This document shows positions 1 through 8,354 of a DNA stretch of 64,000 bases, piece by piece; the first letter of the stretch is position 1; each line of letters starts with the position of its first letter. This DNA is from Marinomonas profundimaris (GTDB lineage Bacteria > Pseudomonadota > Gammaproteobacteria > Pseudomonadales > Marinomonadaceae), in contig NZ_AYOZ01000061.1 in NCBI RefSeq assembly GCF_000508165.1, positions 62,001 to 126,000 on the forward strand, in the 5' to 3' direction. Both the position numbers and the translations under genes were made by a program. The notes under the pieces were generated by a model. The model saw nothing but the letters and a program-made list of their open reading frames with translations. It was not told the origin of the DNA and made no database searches.

Positions 1-1
1 A

Positions 2-502
2 ACACAAAAGACATACCACTGTTTGGTAAGGGGTTTTTGTGATGCGGTCGGTGTTATCGATTATCCTCTAGCAAAACTCAATGAGCAAAAGGGCCGATCA
101 CGATTTAAAATTGAAGGCACTGAAAAGGAAGCGGAAACGCAGTTTGTTAGGCTCGCTCAATATCAACTTCCAGTGTCTGTTAGTCGTTACGATAGTATGC
201 GTTTGAGTTGGGTTGAAGTAACTCCGAAGCAAGGTAGAAAGCATCAAATCCGTCGGCATTTTAAACATCTATTAAATCCGCTTGTTGGTGATTCGTGTTA
301 TGGCTGTCGCCATATAAACAAAGCAGTAAAAGACATTTGGCCGGATGATTTCAGATTAATGCTTCACGCTTCTAGACTCCAGTTTGTTCACCCAATAACA
401 GACCAAGAAATGACAGTGGAAGCGGGGTTAAGTGACAAAATACTAAACATCTTAACGATATTAGAAAGTCATAAAATCGGTTCAACCACTAATACCATTT
501 GA
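2..502 (+). CDS. truC: tRNA pseudouridine(65) synthase TruC, 5'-truncated
   Basis: The 3' part of a RluA-family pseudouridine synthase; the frame is open to the window edge, so the start and the catalytic Asp motif (HRLD) lie outside. Visible in order: a KTYHCLVRGF segment (the family's KRYxAxVRGW), a DYPL motif typical of TruC, then GRKHQIRRHFKHL followed by a conserved GDSCYG and the RLMLHASRL/HPIT segment. The DYPL and IRRH motifs resemble E. coli TruC, which modifies U65 of tRNA, more than RluA, RluC or RluD; this is a resemblance judgement. The last 21 bases overlap the convergent acetyltransferase gene. No terminator is visible between the two. Confidence 0.85.
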   Translation, partial: TQKTYHCLVRGFCDAVGVIDYPLAKLNEQKGRSRFKIEGTEKEAETQFVRLAQYQLPVSVSRYDSMRLSWVEVTPKQGRKHQIRRHFKHLLNPLVGDSCYGCRHINKAVKDIWPDDFRLMLHASRLQFVHPITDQEMTVEAGLSDKILNILTILESHKIGSTTNTI

Positions 503-991
503 CCAGCGAAATACCCAACAGTCATGAATATCTGGCTCTAAATTAATTGCATCCTTTTGAATTTCATTCATTTCAAAGCCGCAAGATAAAAGGACTTTAA
601 TTGAGGCTTTATTATGATCTGCAACTTGAGCATACACTTCCCTTACGCCACTACTCGCCCAAATAAGCAGTAAATTTTTGAGCACGTATTGAGCAATACC
701 TTGGTTGGTGAATGTCTTAGCAATTCGATAAGACACCTCCATTGAGAGATTTTTATCGTCCAAAATTTGCCCATTGAACCGCCCGATCAAGACATCGTTT
801 GGTAAATAAACCAAGTACTGCATTCGCTTAAGATGGCTTCGAAGTAAATGTTTGAAATAGAACTCCGTTTGTTGGCGCAGCATTTGACTTGGCAGGAACT
901 GAGAAAACCAGCCTCTATTTCTAAACTCAAACAATAAAATACTTCTAAGATCGGCTTCTGTAGCTTGTCGGATGATTAACGTGTTTTTCAT
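482..991 (-). CDS. GNAT family N-acetyltransferase (RimJ/RimL-like)
   Basis: A protein of about 169 residues with the GNAT fold layout: an N-terminal IRQATEADL strand-helix, a central SYRIAKTFTNQGIAQYVL segment corresponding to the acetyl-CoA binding motif A (the usual RxxGxGxA is loose here), and a C-terminal ADHNKASIKVLLSCGF motif typical of RimJ/RimL-type acetyltransferases. The substrate cannot be told from sequence. I use the ATG at 991; a TTG two codons upstream is possible, and neither has a strong ribosome binding site. It overlaps truC tail to tail by 21 bases and stands alone on its strand. Confidence 0.75.
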   Translation of the reverse strand: MKNTLIIRQATEADLRSILLFEFRNRGWFSQFLPSQMLRQQTEFYFKHLLRSHLKRMQYLVYLPNDVLIGRFNGQILDDKNLSMEVSYRIAKTFTNQGIAQYVLKNLLLIWASSGVREVYAQVADHNKASIKVLLSCGFEMNEIQKDAINLEPDIHDCWVFRWSNGISG

Positions 992-1137
992 GGTCAAGTA
1001 TGCGCTTTCAAATTAGAGATGTTCTTAGTTTAGTGTAGAACTTGTTGGAATGCCGAATAATGCATTTTTTATCTCGATAAGATTCATTGAGATGGTAGAA
1101 TGCCGCCTTTTAATCATTGATCGAGGAACCGCTATTT

Positions 1138-1482
1138 ATGAAGAGCCGAAATGTTGTCTATTCAACCGATCAAGGTCGGCTTTGCCCAGATTGTGAGTGT
1201 TCTATTGCGGAATGCCAATGTAAAAATGCACAAGCGGTTGGCAATGGAAAGATCCTAATAAGTTTAGAAACTAAAGGTCGTAAAGGAAAAGGCGTCACTG
1301 TGATTACAGGGCTCCCAATGACACAAGACGAACTAAAGCTATTAGGAAAAAAACTCAAGGCTCAGTGTGGTACTGGAGGCGCGGTGAAAGATGGACAGAT
1401 CGAAATTCAAGGGGATAGCCGCCAAAAAATAAAAGAACTACTGGAAAAAGCCGGTTATTCGAGTAAATTTTCAGGTGGCTAA
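1138..1482 (+). CDS. yciH: SUI1/eIF1-like translation factor YciH
   Basis: A 114-residue member of the SUI1/eIF1 family. The N-terminus has a cysteine cluster (CPDCECSIAECQC, about residues 16-28), a possible zinc site. The C-terminal half carries the SUI1 core: RKGKGVTVITGLP, then LKKLGKKLKxQCGTGGAVKDGQIEIQGD in family form. E. coli YciH is 108 residues and influences start-codon selection in vitro. The ATG at 1138 is chosen because a GAGGA ribosome binding site lies about 10 bases upstream, although the frame opens earlier. A small hairpin (1071-1093) lies in the upstream region. Confidence 0.9.
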   Translation: MKSRNVVYSTDQGRLCPDCECSIAECQCKNAQAVGNGKILISLETKGRKGKGVTVITGLPMTQDELKLLGKKLKAQCGTGGAVKDGQIEIQGDSRQKIKELLEKAGYSSKFSGG

Positions 1483-1665
1483 TGGCTATTAAGAACTAAT
1501 AGTTTTACTATATTTTTGTTTTCAAGAACAATGAAGTGCAACTAAACCACGATAAGAAAAAGAAGCCGTAAAGTGATCGAGCTTCAAGACTCATTTATAT
1601 GAGCATGAACTACCACCAATGAAATGGGACGTCTTAGTGGTTAATAAATGGCAGCAGAGGTTTCA

Positions 1666-2676
1666 ATGTTCCAACACAATATAAAACAAGCGAATCAGCT
1701 CATGCGATCGGCAATTCCGCTTATGGTTAAGTTAGACATACCCCCTACCCCCTACAATTACGGGATTTGGTATGAATACTCTTCAAATAGAAATCCAAAG
1801 CTCAATCAAGTGGTGGATCGTGCTCTACGCCGATTTGGAAGTCTGCCCGCATTTGTTTCAAAAGAACTCTTTAACGAGTTCTTATTGCCAGAAGAGCATC
1901 AACACACCCAACGCCAAGGCTCTGCTTTAACCAGTCTTACTGAAAACTTAGAAACAGAAACAACAAGTGTTACCAGTGAGCTTGCAACCTTTAATAGAAC
2001 GCTTAAAAACACAAGAAAAGCATTAAAAAACACCAAGGACACATCGCAGGTTGAGCATCTCGCCCTTTTGCTTGATAAAGGCGCCTTTAAAGCAAATCAA
2101 GCCATCGAAGTTTTCGGTCGATCATTGTATGCCGCGCAAGAAGAACTGGCTGCACTCAGATCTGAATTGTCTGATGCCAAGAAAAGCACTGAACTTGATA
2201 CGATGACCTTACTTTCAAATGGAAAAGGTTTTGAGCGAGCGCTATTCTCTCTCGTTCCGCATGCGGAAGATGATTTAACCTTACTGCTTATTGATATTGA
2301 TGACTTGGGTGAAATTAATCAAAAATACGATAAAAAAGCGGGGACATCACTCATTCGCTATATTGCAAAATTACTGTTAAATAAATTGCCTGAGAACGGC
2401 TTTATCGCACGCATAAATGGCGGTCAATTTGCCATGTTGTTAGGAGAAACTGAGTTAAGTGTGGCCTCCCAACTGGCGGAGACACTACGCAATGAGGTTT
2501 CTATCCAGAAAATCCGTTACAAAAATACCAAGGTACTTCTTCGGCAAGTTACTGTCTCAATTGGTGTGGCAACTTTATACGGAGATGAAAGCCCAAATGA
2601 ACTGATCAAACGAGCTCAGCATTATTTGTTGTACGCAAAGCGTTCAGGTAAAAACTGCGTTGCTCACCATGAATAA
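1666..2676 (+). CDS. GGDEF-domain protein with degenerate active-site motif
   Basis: About 336 residues. The N-terminal half is helical, with a PPTPYNYGIWYEY segment near the start that I do not recognise as a named domain. From about residue 170 there is a GGDEF domain: a DTMTLLSNGKGFERAL entry, LLLIDIDDLGEIN (first metal-binding Asp present), then RINGGQFAML where the family has R-x-GG(D/E)EF-A-L. The signature is thus NGGQF (2416-2430), lacking both acidic residues, and the usual FKxINDxxGH segment is altered too. Diguanylate cyclase activity is therefore unlikely; a GTP-binding or protein-interaction role is possible. The ATG at 1666 has an AGAGG 5 bases upstream; an in-frame ATG at 1648 is the alternative. 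Confidence 0.75.
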   Translation: MFQHNIKQANQLMRSAIPLMVKLDIPPTPYNYGIWYEYSSNRNPKLNQVVDRALRRFGSLPAFVSKELFNEFLLPEEHQHTQRQGSALTSLTENLETETTSVTSELATFNRTLKNTRKALKNTKDTSQVEHLALLLDKGAFKANQAIEVFGRSLYAAQEELAALRSELSDAKKSTELDTMTLLSNGKGFERALFSLVPHAEDDLTLLLIDIDDLGEINQKYDKKAGTSLIRYIAKLLLNKLPENGFIARINGGQFAMLLGETELSVASQLAETLRNEVSIQKIRYKNTKVLLRQVTVSIGVATLYGDESPNELIKRAQHYLLYAKRSGKNCVAHHE

Positions 2677-2703
2677 AAATTCATTTCTTTCTGAGGTTAT
2701 CGC

Positions 2704-3114
2704 ATGAAGGACAATCTAAACTCATCAAATCACGCTTACTTCGAAGTTCGAGATTATGAGTGCGATATGCAAGGCATAGTGAACAACGCCGTTTACCAGA
2801 ACTATCTGGAGCATGCGCGGCATCAGTTTATTAAGTCAAGAGGTTTGGACTTTGCTGAAATAACCAGACAAGGTATTAACCTCGTACTCATAAAAGCAGA
2901 GGTTGAATACAAACGTTCGTTACAAAGTGGCGATTGCTTCTATATTAAAACAAGGGTTGAGAGGCTTTCGAAACTAAAGCTGGCGTTTTATCAAAACGTA
3001 TACCGTGGTCAAGATGATCAATTGATGTTAAATGCCACGATGACCGTCACATCGACAACAACAGAGGGCCGCCCTATTATCTTCGAACGGGCAAACCTAT
3101 TGATTGATGACTAA
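2704..3114 (+). CDS. acyl-CoA thioesterase, 4HBT hot-dog family (YbgC-like)
   Basis: A 136-residue single hot-dog domain. It has the 4-hydroxybenzoyl-CoA thioesterase pattern: DYECDMQGIVNNAVYQNYLEHAR near the N-terminus (Asp in the family's D-x-x-G-V-V-x-x-A-x-Y motif, with Gln-Gly-Ile in the middle), then AEVEYKRSLQSGD and a MTVTSTT strand at the end. Expected to hydrolyse short or medium acyl-CoA thioesters. It follows the GGDEF-like gene by 27 bases with a TGAGGT ribosome binding site, so the two may be co-transcribed. The tol-pal cluster at 7-11.7 kb lacks its usual ybgC; this protein is only loosely similar to E. coli YbgC, so calling it the relocated ybgC would be speculative. Confidence 0.8.
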   Translation: MKDNLNSSNHAYFEVRDYECDMQGIVNNAVYQNYLEHARHQFIKSRGLDFAEITRQGINLVLIKAEVEYKRSLQSGDCFYIKTRVERLSKLKLAFYQNVYRGQDDQLMLNATMTVTSTTTEGRPIIFERANLLIDD

Positions 3115-3228
3115 ATATCCAAATCATATAAATTAAGGAAGCCTAATCACTAGCATAAAACGCAAATGAGCGGGCTTCATAAAACCCACCCAATCACCAA
3201 AAGTATATTTAGCCAAAATTTAGGCGAA

Positions 3229-3257
3229 AAAAAAGACGTCCAAGGACGTCTTTTTTT
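3229..3257. terminator. bidirectional intrinsic terminator
   Basis: A near-perfect hairpin (GACGTCC / GGACGTC with an AA loop) flanked by A and T runs on both sides. It sits just downstream of tRNA-Ser on the minus strand and after the thioesterase gene on the plus strand, so it can end transcription from both directions. Confidence 0.85.
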
Positions 3258-3261
3258 ATAA

Positions 3262-3349
3262 TGGCGGTGAGCAAGAGATTCGAACTCTTGATGCCTTTCG
3301 ACATACACGCTTTCCAGGCGTGCTCCTTCGGCCACTCGGACAGCTCACC
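3262..3349 (-). tRNA. tRNA-Ser(GGA)
   Basis: 88 bases on the minus strand. The acceptor stem GGTGAGC/GCTCACC is followed by discriminator G and an encoded CCA. The anticodon arm has stem CACGC/GCGTG with loop CTGGAAA, giving anticodon GGA. There is the long variable arm typical of class II tRNA-Ser and a TTCGAAT T-loop. It reads UCC and UCU codons. Confidence 0.97.
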
Positions 3350-3384
3350 AAAACTTTTTCACGCAATGCGTAATTTGTGCGCGT

Positions 3385-3413
3385 ATGATAATGATGAAGA
3401 TCGTTCTTTGCAA
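3385..3413 (-). promoter_or_regulatory. sigma-70 promoter of tRNA-Ser
   Basis: Reading the minus strand: TTGCAA, a 17-base spacer, then TATCAT, followed by a GC-rich discriminator (ACGCGCAC) as expected for a stringently controlled stable-RNA promoter. It lies 35 bases upstream of the mature tRNA. Confidence 0.65.
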
Positions 3414-3441
3414 CCCATTTTTAAGCAATTAACCTTATAAA

Positions 3442-4008
3442 TTAATCCCTTACCCATTCGAGGTTGCTACTAAGCTCAACCTCACGGGCCATAATCGATT
3501 TATCTTTAGGCGTCCCTGCATAAATAAGCCCTATTATTTGGTCGTTATCCTCAAGCGACAGAAGTGTTTTCGTTTTTTGCGTGAAACACGCTGGGCCACT
3601 ACGCCACATTCCGCCATAACCTAACGCATTAAGACCCAATAGCACTTGTTGAGCGGCGGCAGAAGTAGCCATAATTTGCTCTACAGGGGGAACTTTAGGG
3701 TGATCTTGTATGTGTGCATAGATTAATAAAACGGCTGGCGCCCTGTAAGCCTTCTTAATAAATGATTCTTCTTTTGATGCTGGCATTGAATCCACTTCAG
3801 ACAGAGCGTGGTGCCAATAAATTTGCCCGAGTTTTGCTCGACCCTCCCCTTCGTATATTCTAAATCGCCACGGTTTTAAGTTGCCATGATCTGCTGCACG
3901 ACTGGCGGCACTAAGAATAGAATCCCATTCAATTTCAGATGGTGCTGGCTCGGTAAGCATTGGCTGAGACACACGATTTCGCATGAATGTTATAAATTCT
4001 TTACTCAT
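3442..4008 (-). CDS. nitroreductase family protein (YdjA-like)
   Basis: A 188-residue small nitroreductase. Features: an N-terminal RNRVSQPMLTEPAP segment typical of YdjA-type enzymes, AADHGNLKPWRF (FMN-phosphate contacts), an ATSAAAQQVLLGLNALGYGGMWRSG stretch in the middle (family core helix and FMN loop) and a final IIGLIYAGTP. It should bind FMN as a dimer and use NAD(P)H; the physiological substrate is unknown for the family. E. coli YdjA is about the same length (183). It is transcribed alone on the minus strand, towards tRNA-Ser. Confidence 0.88.
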   Translation of the reverse strand: MSKEFITFMRNRVSQPMLTEPAPSEIEWDSILSAASRAADHGNLKPWRFRIYEGEGRAKLGQIYWHHALSEVDSMPASKEESFIKKAYRAPAVLLIYAHIQDHPKVPPVEQIMATSAAAQQVLLGLNALGYGGMWRSGPACFTQKTKTLLSLEDNDQIIGLIYAGTPKDKSIMAREVELSSNLEWVRD

Positions 4009-4120
4009 AAAATAATTTATTCCGTTAATATAAGGGAAAGTGGCAAGTTAAAACGATGATTTGCTAGTGTTTAATGATAATGGATATCTCATATATTATC
4101 GCTGGGTCTAGAGGTTTTTT

Positions 4121-5644
4121 ATGTCAAAGTGGTTGGTTTGGACGCTGCTGGAGCTTAGTACTTTTCTTTTATTGGCCAATCTTACTTTTATATGGCTGTC
4201 ACGTACTCTTCGTAAAAAAATAAATGACAAGAATGACGCCGCACCAGATGTCGGCGCAAATAATGAAGTAGAAGATCCTGAGGTTAAGGAAAACGCTGAT
4301 AGCTATAAAGGGTTGGCTCACTTCCTAGACTTGCAAATCAATTTTGCCGCTAACTCCATTGTGCCAGCTAAAATGGATCAGCATGAGATTAACCGTTTGA
4401 AGATTTGGGGGACGGCATTAAAGGCGGAGAGAGCCATTCTGTTGAACCAAGCCAGTGAAAAGCCAAAGCCTATTTTAAATCGGTTCTTATCCGCACTCCT
4501 GTATGCACTATCAGCACCGAAACTTCAAACCACCAACATAGATGAACTGCATCAAGATTTAAAAGAAATGGAAGAGGAACTTCATCAGACGACGGAGTTG
4601 TTGATAATGAAAGAGTCATTATCAAAGAGTCAGTATGCATTAAATGAAGATTTGAGAAAAAATATCGAAAGAGCAAAAAAACGCATTAAGCAATTAGGTG
4701 TTAAAAAGTCCGAGCAAGCCCGCTTAGAAATTGAAGTGTCTGGATTGCAGGAAAAAATTAAAAATCTCGAAAAGGCCCAGACAGAAAGTGCAGGCGGTTT
4801 CGCTGAATTCAAATTGGATGTCCCAACGGCTCAAAAACAAGAGAAACAAAGCCGAAGTGATTCCTATAAACAAATATCAAGTTTAAGCAACCTATCTTCT
4901 CGTCAACAAATGGTTATTGATCAGCTTAAAATTGAAATAGAGAAAGCCAGTAAAAACAACAATTCGCAAGATGCCGTTGAGGCCCAAAAAGTGGCTATTG
5001 CCAAAATGGCACGAATGTCAGAAGAGTCTCAAAGTCTAATTGCCCAGCTGGAAAATGAACTTGAGACATCAAACCTCTCTATTGTGTCTTTAAGACAAGA
5101 TATTAGCGCAAAAGATGTAAGGCTTGCTGAGATGGAGAGACAACTCAATCAGAGTAATGAAACGGCCATCGGCAACTTACAAACATTGAATGCAAATCAA
5201 AAGGAAACGCTTGGCTCGCTTCGTAGTGATTTGGATTCTGCGCTTGAGACCATGTCTTCGGAAAGCTTAATAGAACAAGATAAAGACACAAAAATGTTGG
5301 AGCGCTTGCTGCAGGAATCGGAAACATGCGTCACCCTACTTGCGCAAGAGCTAGAGACCGCAGAAGACACCAACCAAGAATTAAGAGAAAAGGTAGCAAA
5401 CCTTACTGTTGATGGCGGCGAAAGCACTTTAAGTCAATCTAAGCCCCTTATTGAGCAGCGAGAGAGAAATAAAAAGCTCGCCCAACAAACAACTGAGCTA
5501 AAGGAAAAGCTTTTGGATATGGCGACAAATAAAGACTTTCAGGCGCTTAGAGTGGTTTATAACAAGCGAAGTCTTGAGTGTGATAGGTTACAACTTGCGT
5601 TTTCAGACTTAGAAATCAAATATTTGGGGACGCTAAATGATTAG
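4121..5644 (+). CDS. membrane-anchored coiled-coil protein of unknown function
   Basis: 507 residues, not recognised. Residues about 5-26 form one hydrophobic segment followed at once by RTLRKK; the positive-inside rule puts the long remainder in the cytoplasm. From about residue 140 to the end the protein is almost entirely predicted coiled coil, rich in Glu, Lys, Gln and Leu heptads, with no catalytic motif. Residues 40-130 are less coiled and contain a short conserved-looking ALKAERAILLNQA helix. An AGAGG ribosome binding site precedes the ATG. It is convergent with nadA, with 21 bases between them and no terminator. It could be a scaffold or cell-envelope organising protein, but nothing in the sequence proves this. 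Confidence 0.75.
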   Translation: MSKWLVWTLLELSTFLLLANLTFIWLSRTLRKKINDKNDAAPDVGANNEVEDPEVKENADSYKGLAHFLDLQINFAANSIVPAKMDQHEINRLKIWGTALKAERAILLNQASEKPKPILNRFLSALLYALSAPKLQTTNIDELHQDLKEMEEELHQTTELLIMKESLSKSQYALNEDLRKNIERAKKRIKQLGVKKSEQARLEIEVSGLQEKIKNLEKAQTESAGGFAEFKLDVPTAQKQEKQSRSDSYKQISSLSNLSSRQQMVIDQLKIEIEKASKNNNSQDAVEAQKVAIAKMARMSEESQSLIAQLENELETSNLSIVSLRQDISAKDVRLAEMERQLNQSNETAIGNLQTLNANQKETLGSLRSDLDSALETMSSESLIEQDKDTKMLERLLQESETCVTLLAQELETAEDTNQELREKVANLTVDGGESTLSQSKPLIEQRERNKKLAQQTTELKEKLLDMATNKDFQALRVVYNKRSLECDRLQLAFSDLEIKYLGTLND

Positions 5645-5665
5645 CTCCCCAAATAAATAGCTGCA

Positions 5666-6712
5666 TCATTTCATCTGAAAATTTAACATTCTCTCTAATG
5701 GAATAAGCGCTTTGACTCTGGTTTCTTCCGGTACATGTATTTCACCTGAACCATCTCTAAGGGAATTTCGCAGCATTTCTAAGCTATTGAGCGCCATCCA
5801 TGGGCAATGCGCACAACTTCTACAATTTGCGCCTGAACCTGCGGTAGGTGCCTCGATAAACCGCTTACCTGGCGAGGCTTGCTTCATTTTATAAAAGATC
5901 CCCCTGTCTGTTGCCACAATAAAGGTTTCGTTAGACATTGTTTTGGTCGCGTTTAATAACTGAGAAGTGGAGCCCACAACATCTGCTATTTCAACAACAG
6001 GTTCAGGAGATTCTGGATGTACTAGTATGGCAGCATCGGGATAAATCGTTTTAAGATCCAAGATGCCCTTCGCTTTAAATTCTTCATGTACGATACAAGC
6101 GCCATCCCAAAGAATCATGTCCGCACCGGTTTCGCGCTGAATATATCCGCCTAAATGCTGATCAGGCGCCCAGATGATTTTTTCACCTTGATCCACGAGG
6201 TGCTCAACAACATCTAGCGCAATGCTGGAGGTAACCACCCAATCTGCTCGCGCTTTTACTGCCGCAGAGGTGTTTGCATAGACAACCACTTTTCTATCGG
6301 GGTATTGATCACAAAATGCTGAAAATTCGTCGATTGGGCAGCCAATATCTAGAGAACATGTTGCCTCTAATGTTGGCATTAGAATGGTTTTTTCTGGGCT
6401 CAAGATTTTGGCGGTTTCACCCATGAATTTTACGCCCGCTACTACCAAAGTATCGGCTGGGTGATTTGCTCCGAAACGCGCCATTTCCAATGAGTCTGCA
6501 ATAACGCCGCCGGTTTCCTCAGCCAATTCCTGAATAGCATCCTCTGTGTAGTAGTGCGCCACTAAAACAGCGTTTTTTTGCTTAAGTAAAGACTTGATTT
6601 CACTACGAATTTTTTGATCATCAACAGCGGGTGTTTCAAGAATTTTTTCAGCCTCTGTTAGATACTTTTGAACGGTATCTCGAAGCGCTGCTTTATTGAA
6701 AAGTTCGGACAT
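5666..6712 (-). CDS. nadA: quinolinate synthase A
   Basis: 348 residues; condenses iminoaspartate with dihydroxyacetone phosphate to quinolinate in NAD synthesis, using a [4Fe-4S] cluster. The three expected cluster ligands are present: C119 (EATCS), C206 (WDGACIVH) and C303 (CAHCPWM), matching E. coli C113, C200 and C297. Other family motifs are VAHYYT near residue 53, [19 protein letters not shown] around 145-163 and HPESPEPV near 232. The ATG at 6712 is used because an AAGGGG lies upstream and the match to E. coli NadA begins there; the open frame further upstream only reads through a tRNA-Lys gene. The tRNA-Lys-nadA neighbourhood after tol-pal is also seen in E. coli. Confidence 0.96.
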   Translation of the reverse strand: MSELFNKAALRDTVQKYLTEAEKILETPAVDDQKIRSEIKSLLKQKNAVLVAHYYTEDAIQELAEETGGVIADSLEMARFGANHPADTLVVAGVKFMGETAKILSPEKTILMPTLEATCSLDIGCPIDEFSAFCDQYPDRKVVVYANTSAAVKARADWVVTSSIALDVVEHLVDQGEKIIWAPDQHLGGYIQRETGADMILWDGACIVHEEFKAKGILDLKTIYPDAAILVHPESPEPVVEIADVVGSTSQLLNATKTMSNETFIVATDRGIFYKMKQASPGKRFIEAPTAGSGANCRSCAHCPWMALNSLEMLRNSLRDGSGEIHVPEETRVKALIPLERMLNFQMK

Positions 6713-6753
6713 TTCATTACCCCTTAAGAAACTGGGAGCGGAATGAGTGTTTT

Positions 6754-6829
6754 TGGTGGGTCGTACTGGATTCGAACCAGTGAACAATTGAGTAAAAGTC
6801 AACTGCTCTACCAACTGAGCTAACGACCC
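6754..6829 (-). tRNA. tRNA-Lys(TTT), copy 1 (distal)
   Basis: 76 bases on the minus strand including an encoded CCA. Acceptor GGGTCGT/ACGACCC, anticodon stem GTTGA/TCAAT with loop CTTTTAC, anticodon TTT, T-arm ACTGG-TTCGAAT-CCAGT. Position 38 is C where gammaproteobacterial tRNA-Lys usually has A. It lies 41 bases upstream of the nadA start and is probably co-transcribed with it. Confidence 0.96.
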
Positions 6830-6857
6830 AAAAATCACAAAAGGAATAAAACAATGT

Positions 6858-6933
6858 TGGTGGGTCGTACTGGATTCGAACCAGTGACCAATTTATTAAA
6901 AGTCAACTGCTCTACCAACTGAGCTAACGACCC
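6858..6933 (-). tRNA. tRNA-Lys(TTT), copy 2 (proximal)
   Basis: 76 bases on the minus strand with encoded CCA, nearly identical to the copy at 6754-6829. Anticodon loop CTTTTAA, anticodon TTT. The anticodon stem is GTTGA against TAAAT, so position 30-40 is a G-A mismatch, unlike copy 1. It is nearest the shared promoter. Confidence 0.95.
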
Positions 6934-6945
6934 AACGGGTTGCGT

Positions 6946-6973
6946 ATAATACAGAGCCCGTTGAGGAATGCAA
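6946..6973 (-). promoter_or_regulatory. sigma-70 promoter of the tRNA-Lys/nadA unit
   Basis: Reading the minus strand: TTGCAT, a 16-base spacer and TATTAT, squeezed into the 41 bases between the cpoB stop and the first tRNA-Lys. This gives the tRNA genes and probably nadA their own start independent of the tol-pal operon. Confidence 0.6.
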
Positions 6974-6974
6974 G

Positions 6975-7757
6975 TTATTTAATTTTACTTAAATATCCAG
7001 CGGATAGCTTAGCCGCTTTAGTATCAGGAAAGCGTCTAATGACGTCTTGTAAATAAGACTTAGCTTTTACACTATCGCCAAGCTGATCGTTGACAGTGCC
7101 TAGCTTATACAATGAGTCCTGTTCTTTGGCATGCCCTGGAAAGCTCTGAATTACAGTGGAAAAGGCTTCTAACGCTTCCCTAGGCTTTCCTTGAACCAAC
7201 TTCACTTCCCCTAACCAGTAATAGCCATTACCAGTCAAAGAGTTATTTGGGAAGTCTTTAACAAACTTATCAAACGCACTTTCCGCTTCATCAAATTTTC
7301 TTTGACGAATAAGATTGTAGGCATTGTTATAAGCTTGTTGAGATTCTGCCGTTGGCGGCTGTAATGTTACAGGTGCCAAAGGAGAGGCAATCAATGCACT
7401 TGCAGTTGCTTTCACTTTCTCTGCTGGCACTTGAGCGGGTACTTGTACGGTCTTTTGCGGTAATGAGTTATTTGGTTGACTTGATGATGCAGACATCAAT
7501 AAGGATATGCGCTTATCGAGATCAATATATCTATCTCTTTGGCTCTGCTTCATTAATCTTAACTCATGCCCTTGCTCTTCTAATTGACCACGAAGACTTT
7601 GAACTTCTTGTTGCAAAGTGTCCAATTGGAAAAGTAAGTCCGCAGCAGCGCCGGGTGAAAGGCCACTGTTTGCTTGCGGAGATTCCGCCCAAGCAAATGG
7701 CGCTGTAAAAAACAGCGCCATTGCTAAAGAGTGAATTTTCACATCTTTATAGAACAT
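6975..7757 (-). CDS. cpoB: cell division coordinator CpoB (YbgF), periplasmic TPR protein
   Basis: 260 residues with a signal peptide (hydrophobic ALFFTAPFAWA, cleavage near residue 24), an N-terminal trimerising coiled coil around residues 35-90, a Pro/Ala/Val linker, and three TPR-type repeats from about residue 140 (AYNNAYNLIRQRKFDEAES, GYYWLGEVKLVQGKPREAL, SLYKLGTVNDQLGD). CpoB links Tol-Pal constriction to PBP1B peptidoglycan synthesis in E. coli. The ATG overlaps the pal stop by one base, so translation is probably coupled. Last gene of the tol-pal operon. Confidence 0.94.
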   Translation of the reverse strand: MFYKDVKIHSLAMALFFTAPFAWAESPQANSGLSPGAAADLLFQLDTLQQEVQSLRGQLEEQGHELRLMKQSQRDRYIDLDKRISLLMSASSSQPNNSLPQKTVQVPAQVPAEKVKATASALIASPLAPVTLQPPTAESQQAYNNAYNLIRQRKFDEAESAFDKFVKDFPNNSLTGNGYYWLGEVKLVQGKPREALEAFSTVIQSFPGHAKEQDSLYKLGTVNDQLGDSVKAKSYLQDVIRRFPDTKAAKLSAGYLSKIK

Positions 7758-8335
7758 TATTCGTAACGTACTTCAACTCGACGGTTTAACTGCCAAGCGT
7801 TGCTATCATGACCAAATGCAACAGGCACTTCTTCACCAAAGCTTACTGTCTCAATTTGAGAAGCGGCTACGCCTTGGATCGTTAAGTAACGACTGATTGC
7901 TTTAGCACGACGCTCACCAAGAGCCATGTTGTATTCACGTGTACCACGCTCATCTGCATGACCTTCCAATACGATACGAGCATCAGGATTGGCTACAAGG
8001 TATTCAGCGTGTTTAGCTAGGGCTTCACGAGACTCAGGGCGTACAATTGACTTATCGAAGTCAAAGTAAAAAACGGTTTCCACGCCAGCCAATGAATCCA
8101 TTGCTGTTTCTTCTGTCGCTTCTGTTTCTTCAACAATAACGCTTGTTAAAGCACCTTCTTCGCCTGCACCAAATGCTTGGTCAGAACTGTCAGTTGCTTC
8201 ATTCGCTTGTTCTGTTGATGCAGCATCTTCAGCAACAGTTGAAGAATCAGTATCAGTAGCAGTAGTACTACAACCCGCAATCCAAGCTGCAGATAAACCA
8301 ATTACAGCAAACTTACCTAGTTTGTTTACACTCAT
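7757..8335 (-). CDS. pal: peptidoglycan-associated outer-membrane lipoprotein Pal
   Basis: 192 residues. Lipobox IAGC with the modified Cys at residue 22, then an acidic Ser/Thr/Glu-rich linker (about 23-80) and an OmpA-type peptidoglycan-binding domain: VETVFYFDFDKS, LEGHADERGTREYN and ALGERRAKAI, containing the Asp and Arg that bind diaminopimelate. It anchors the outer membrane to peptidoglycan and is the partner of TolB. A strong GAGGAG ribosome binding site precedes the ATG. The linker is longer than in E. coli Pal (173 residues). Confidence 0.97.
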   Translation of the reverse strand: MSVNKLGKFAVIGLSAAWIAGCSTTATDTDSSTVAEDAASTEQANEATDSSDQAFGAGEEGALTSVIVEETEATEETAMDSLAGVETVFYFDFDKSIVRPESREALAKHAEYLVANPDARIVLEGHADERGTREYNMALGERRAKAISRYLTIQGVAASQIETVSFGEEVPVAFGHDSNAWQLNRRVEVRYE

Positions 8336-8354
8336 TATTCACTCCTCAATGTCT

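Noticed and set aside
3385..3413. GATAATGAT sequence resembling a Fur box
   Set aside because: It is fully explained as the -10/spacer of the tRNA-Ser promoter and lacks the inverted partner half.
6713..6838. Longer nadA start reading through the tRNA-Lys gene
   Set aside because: The extra residues are a translation of the tRNA itself, and a good ribosome binding site and E. coli alignment support the ATG at 6712.
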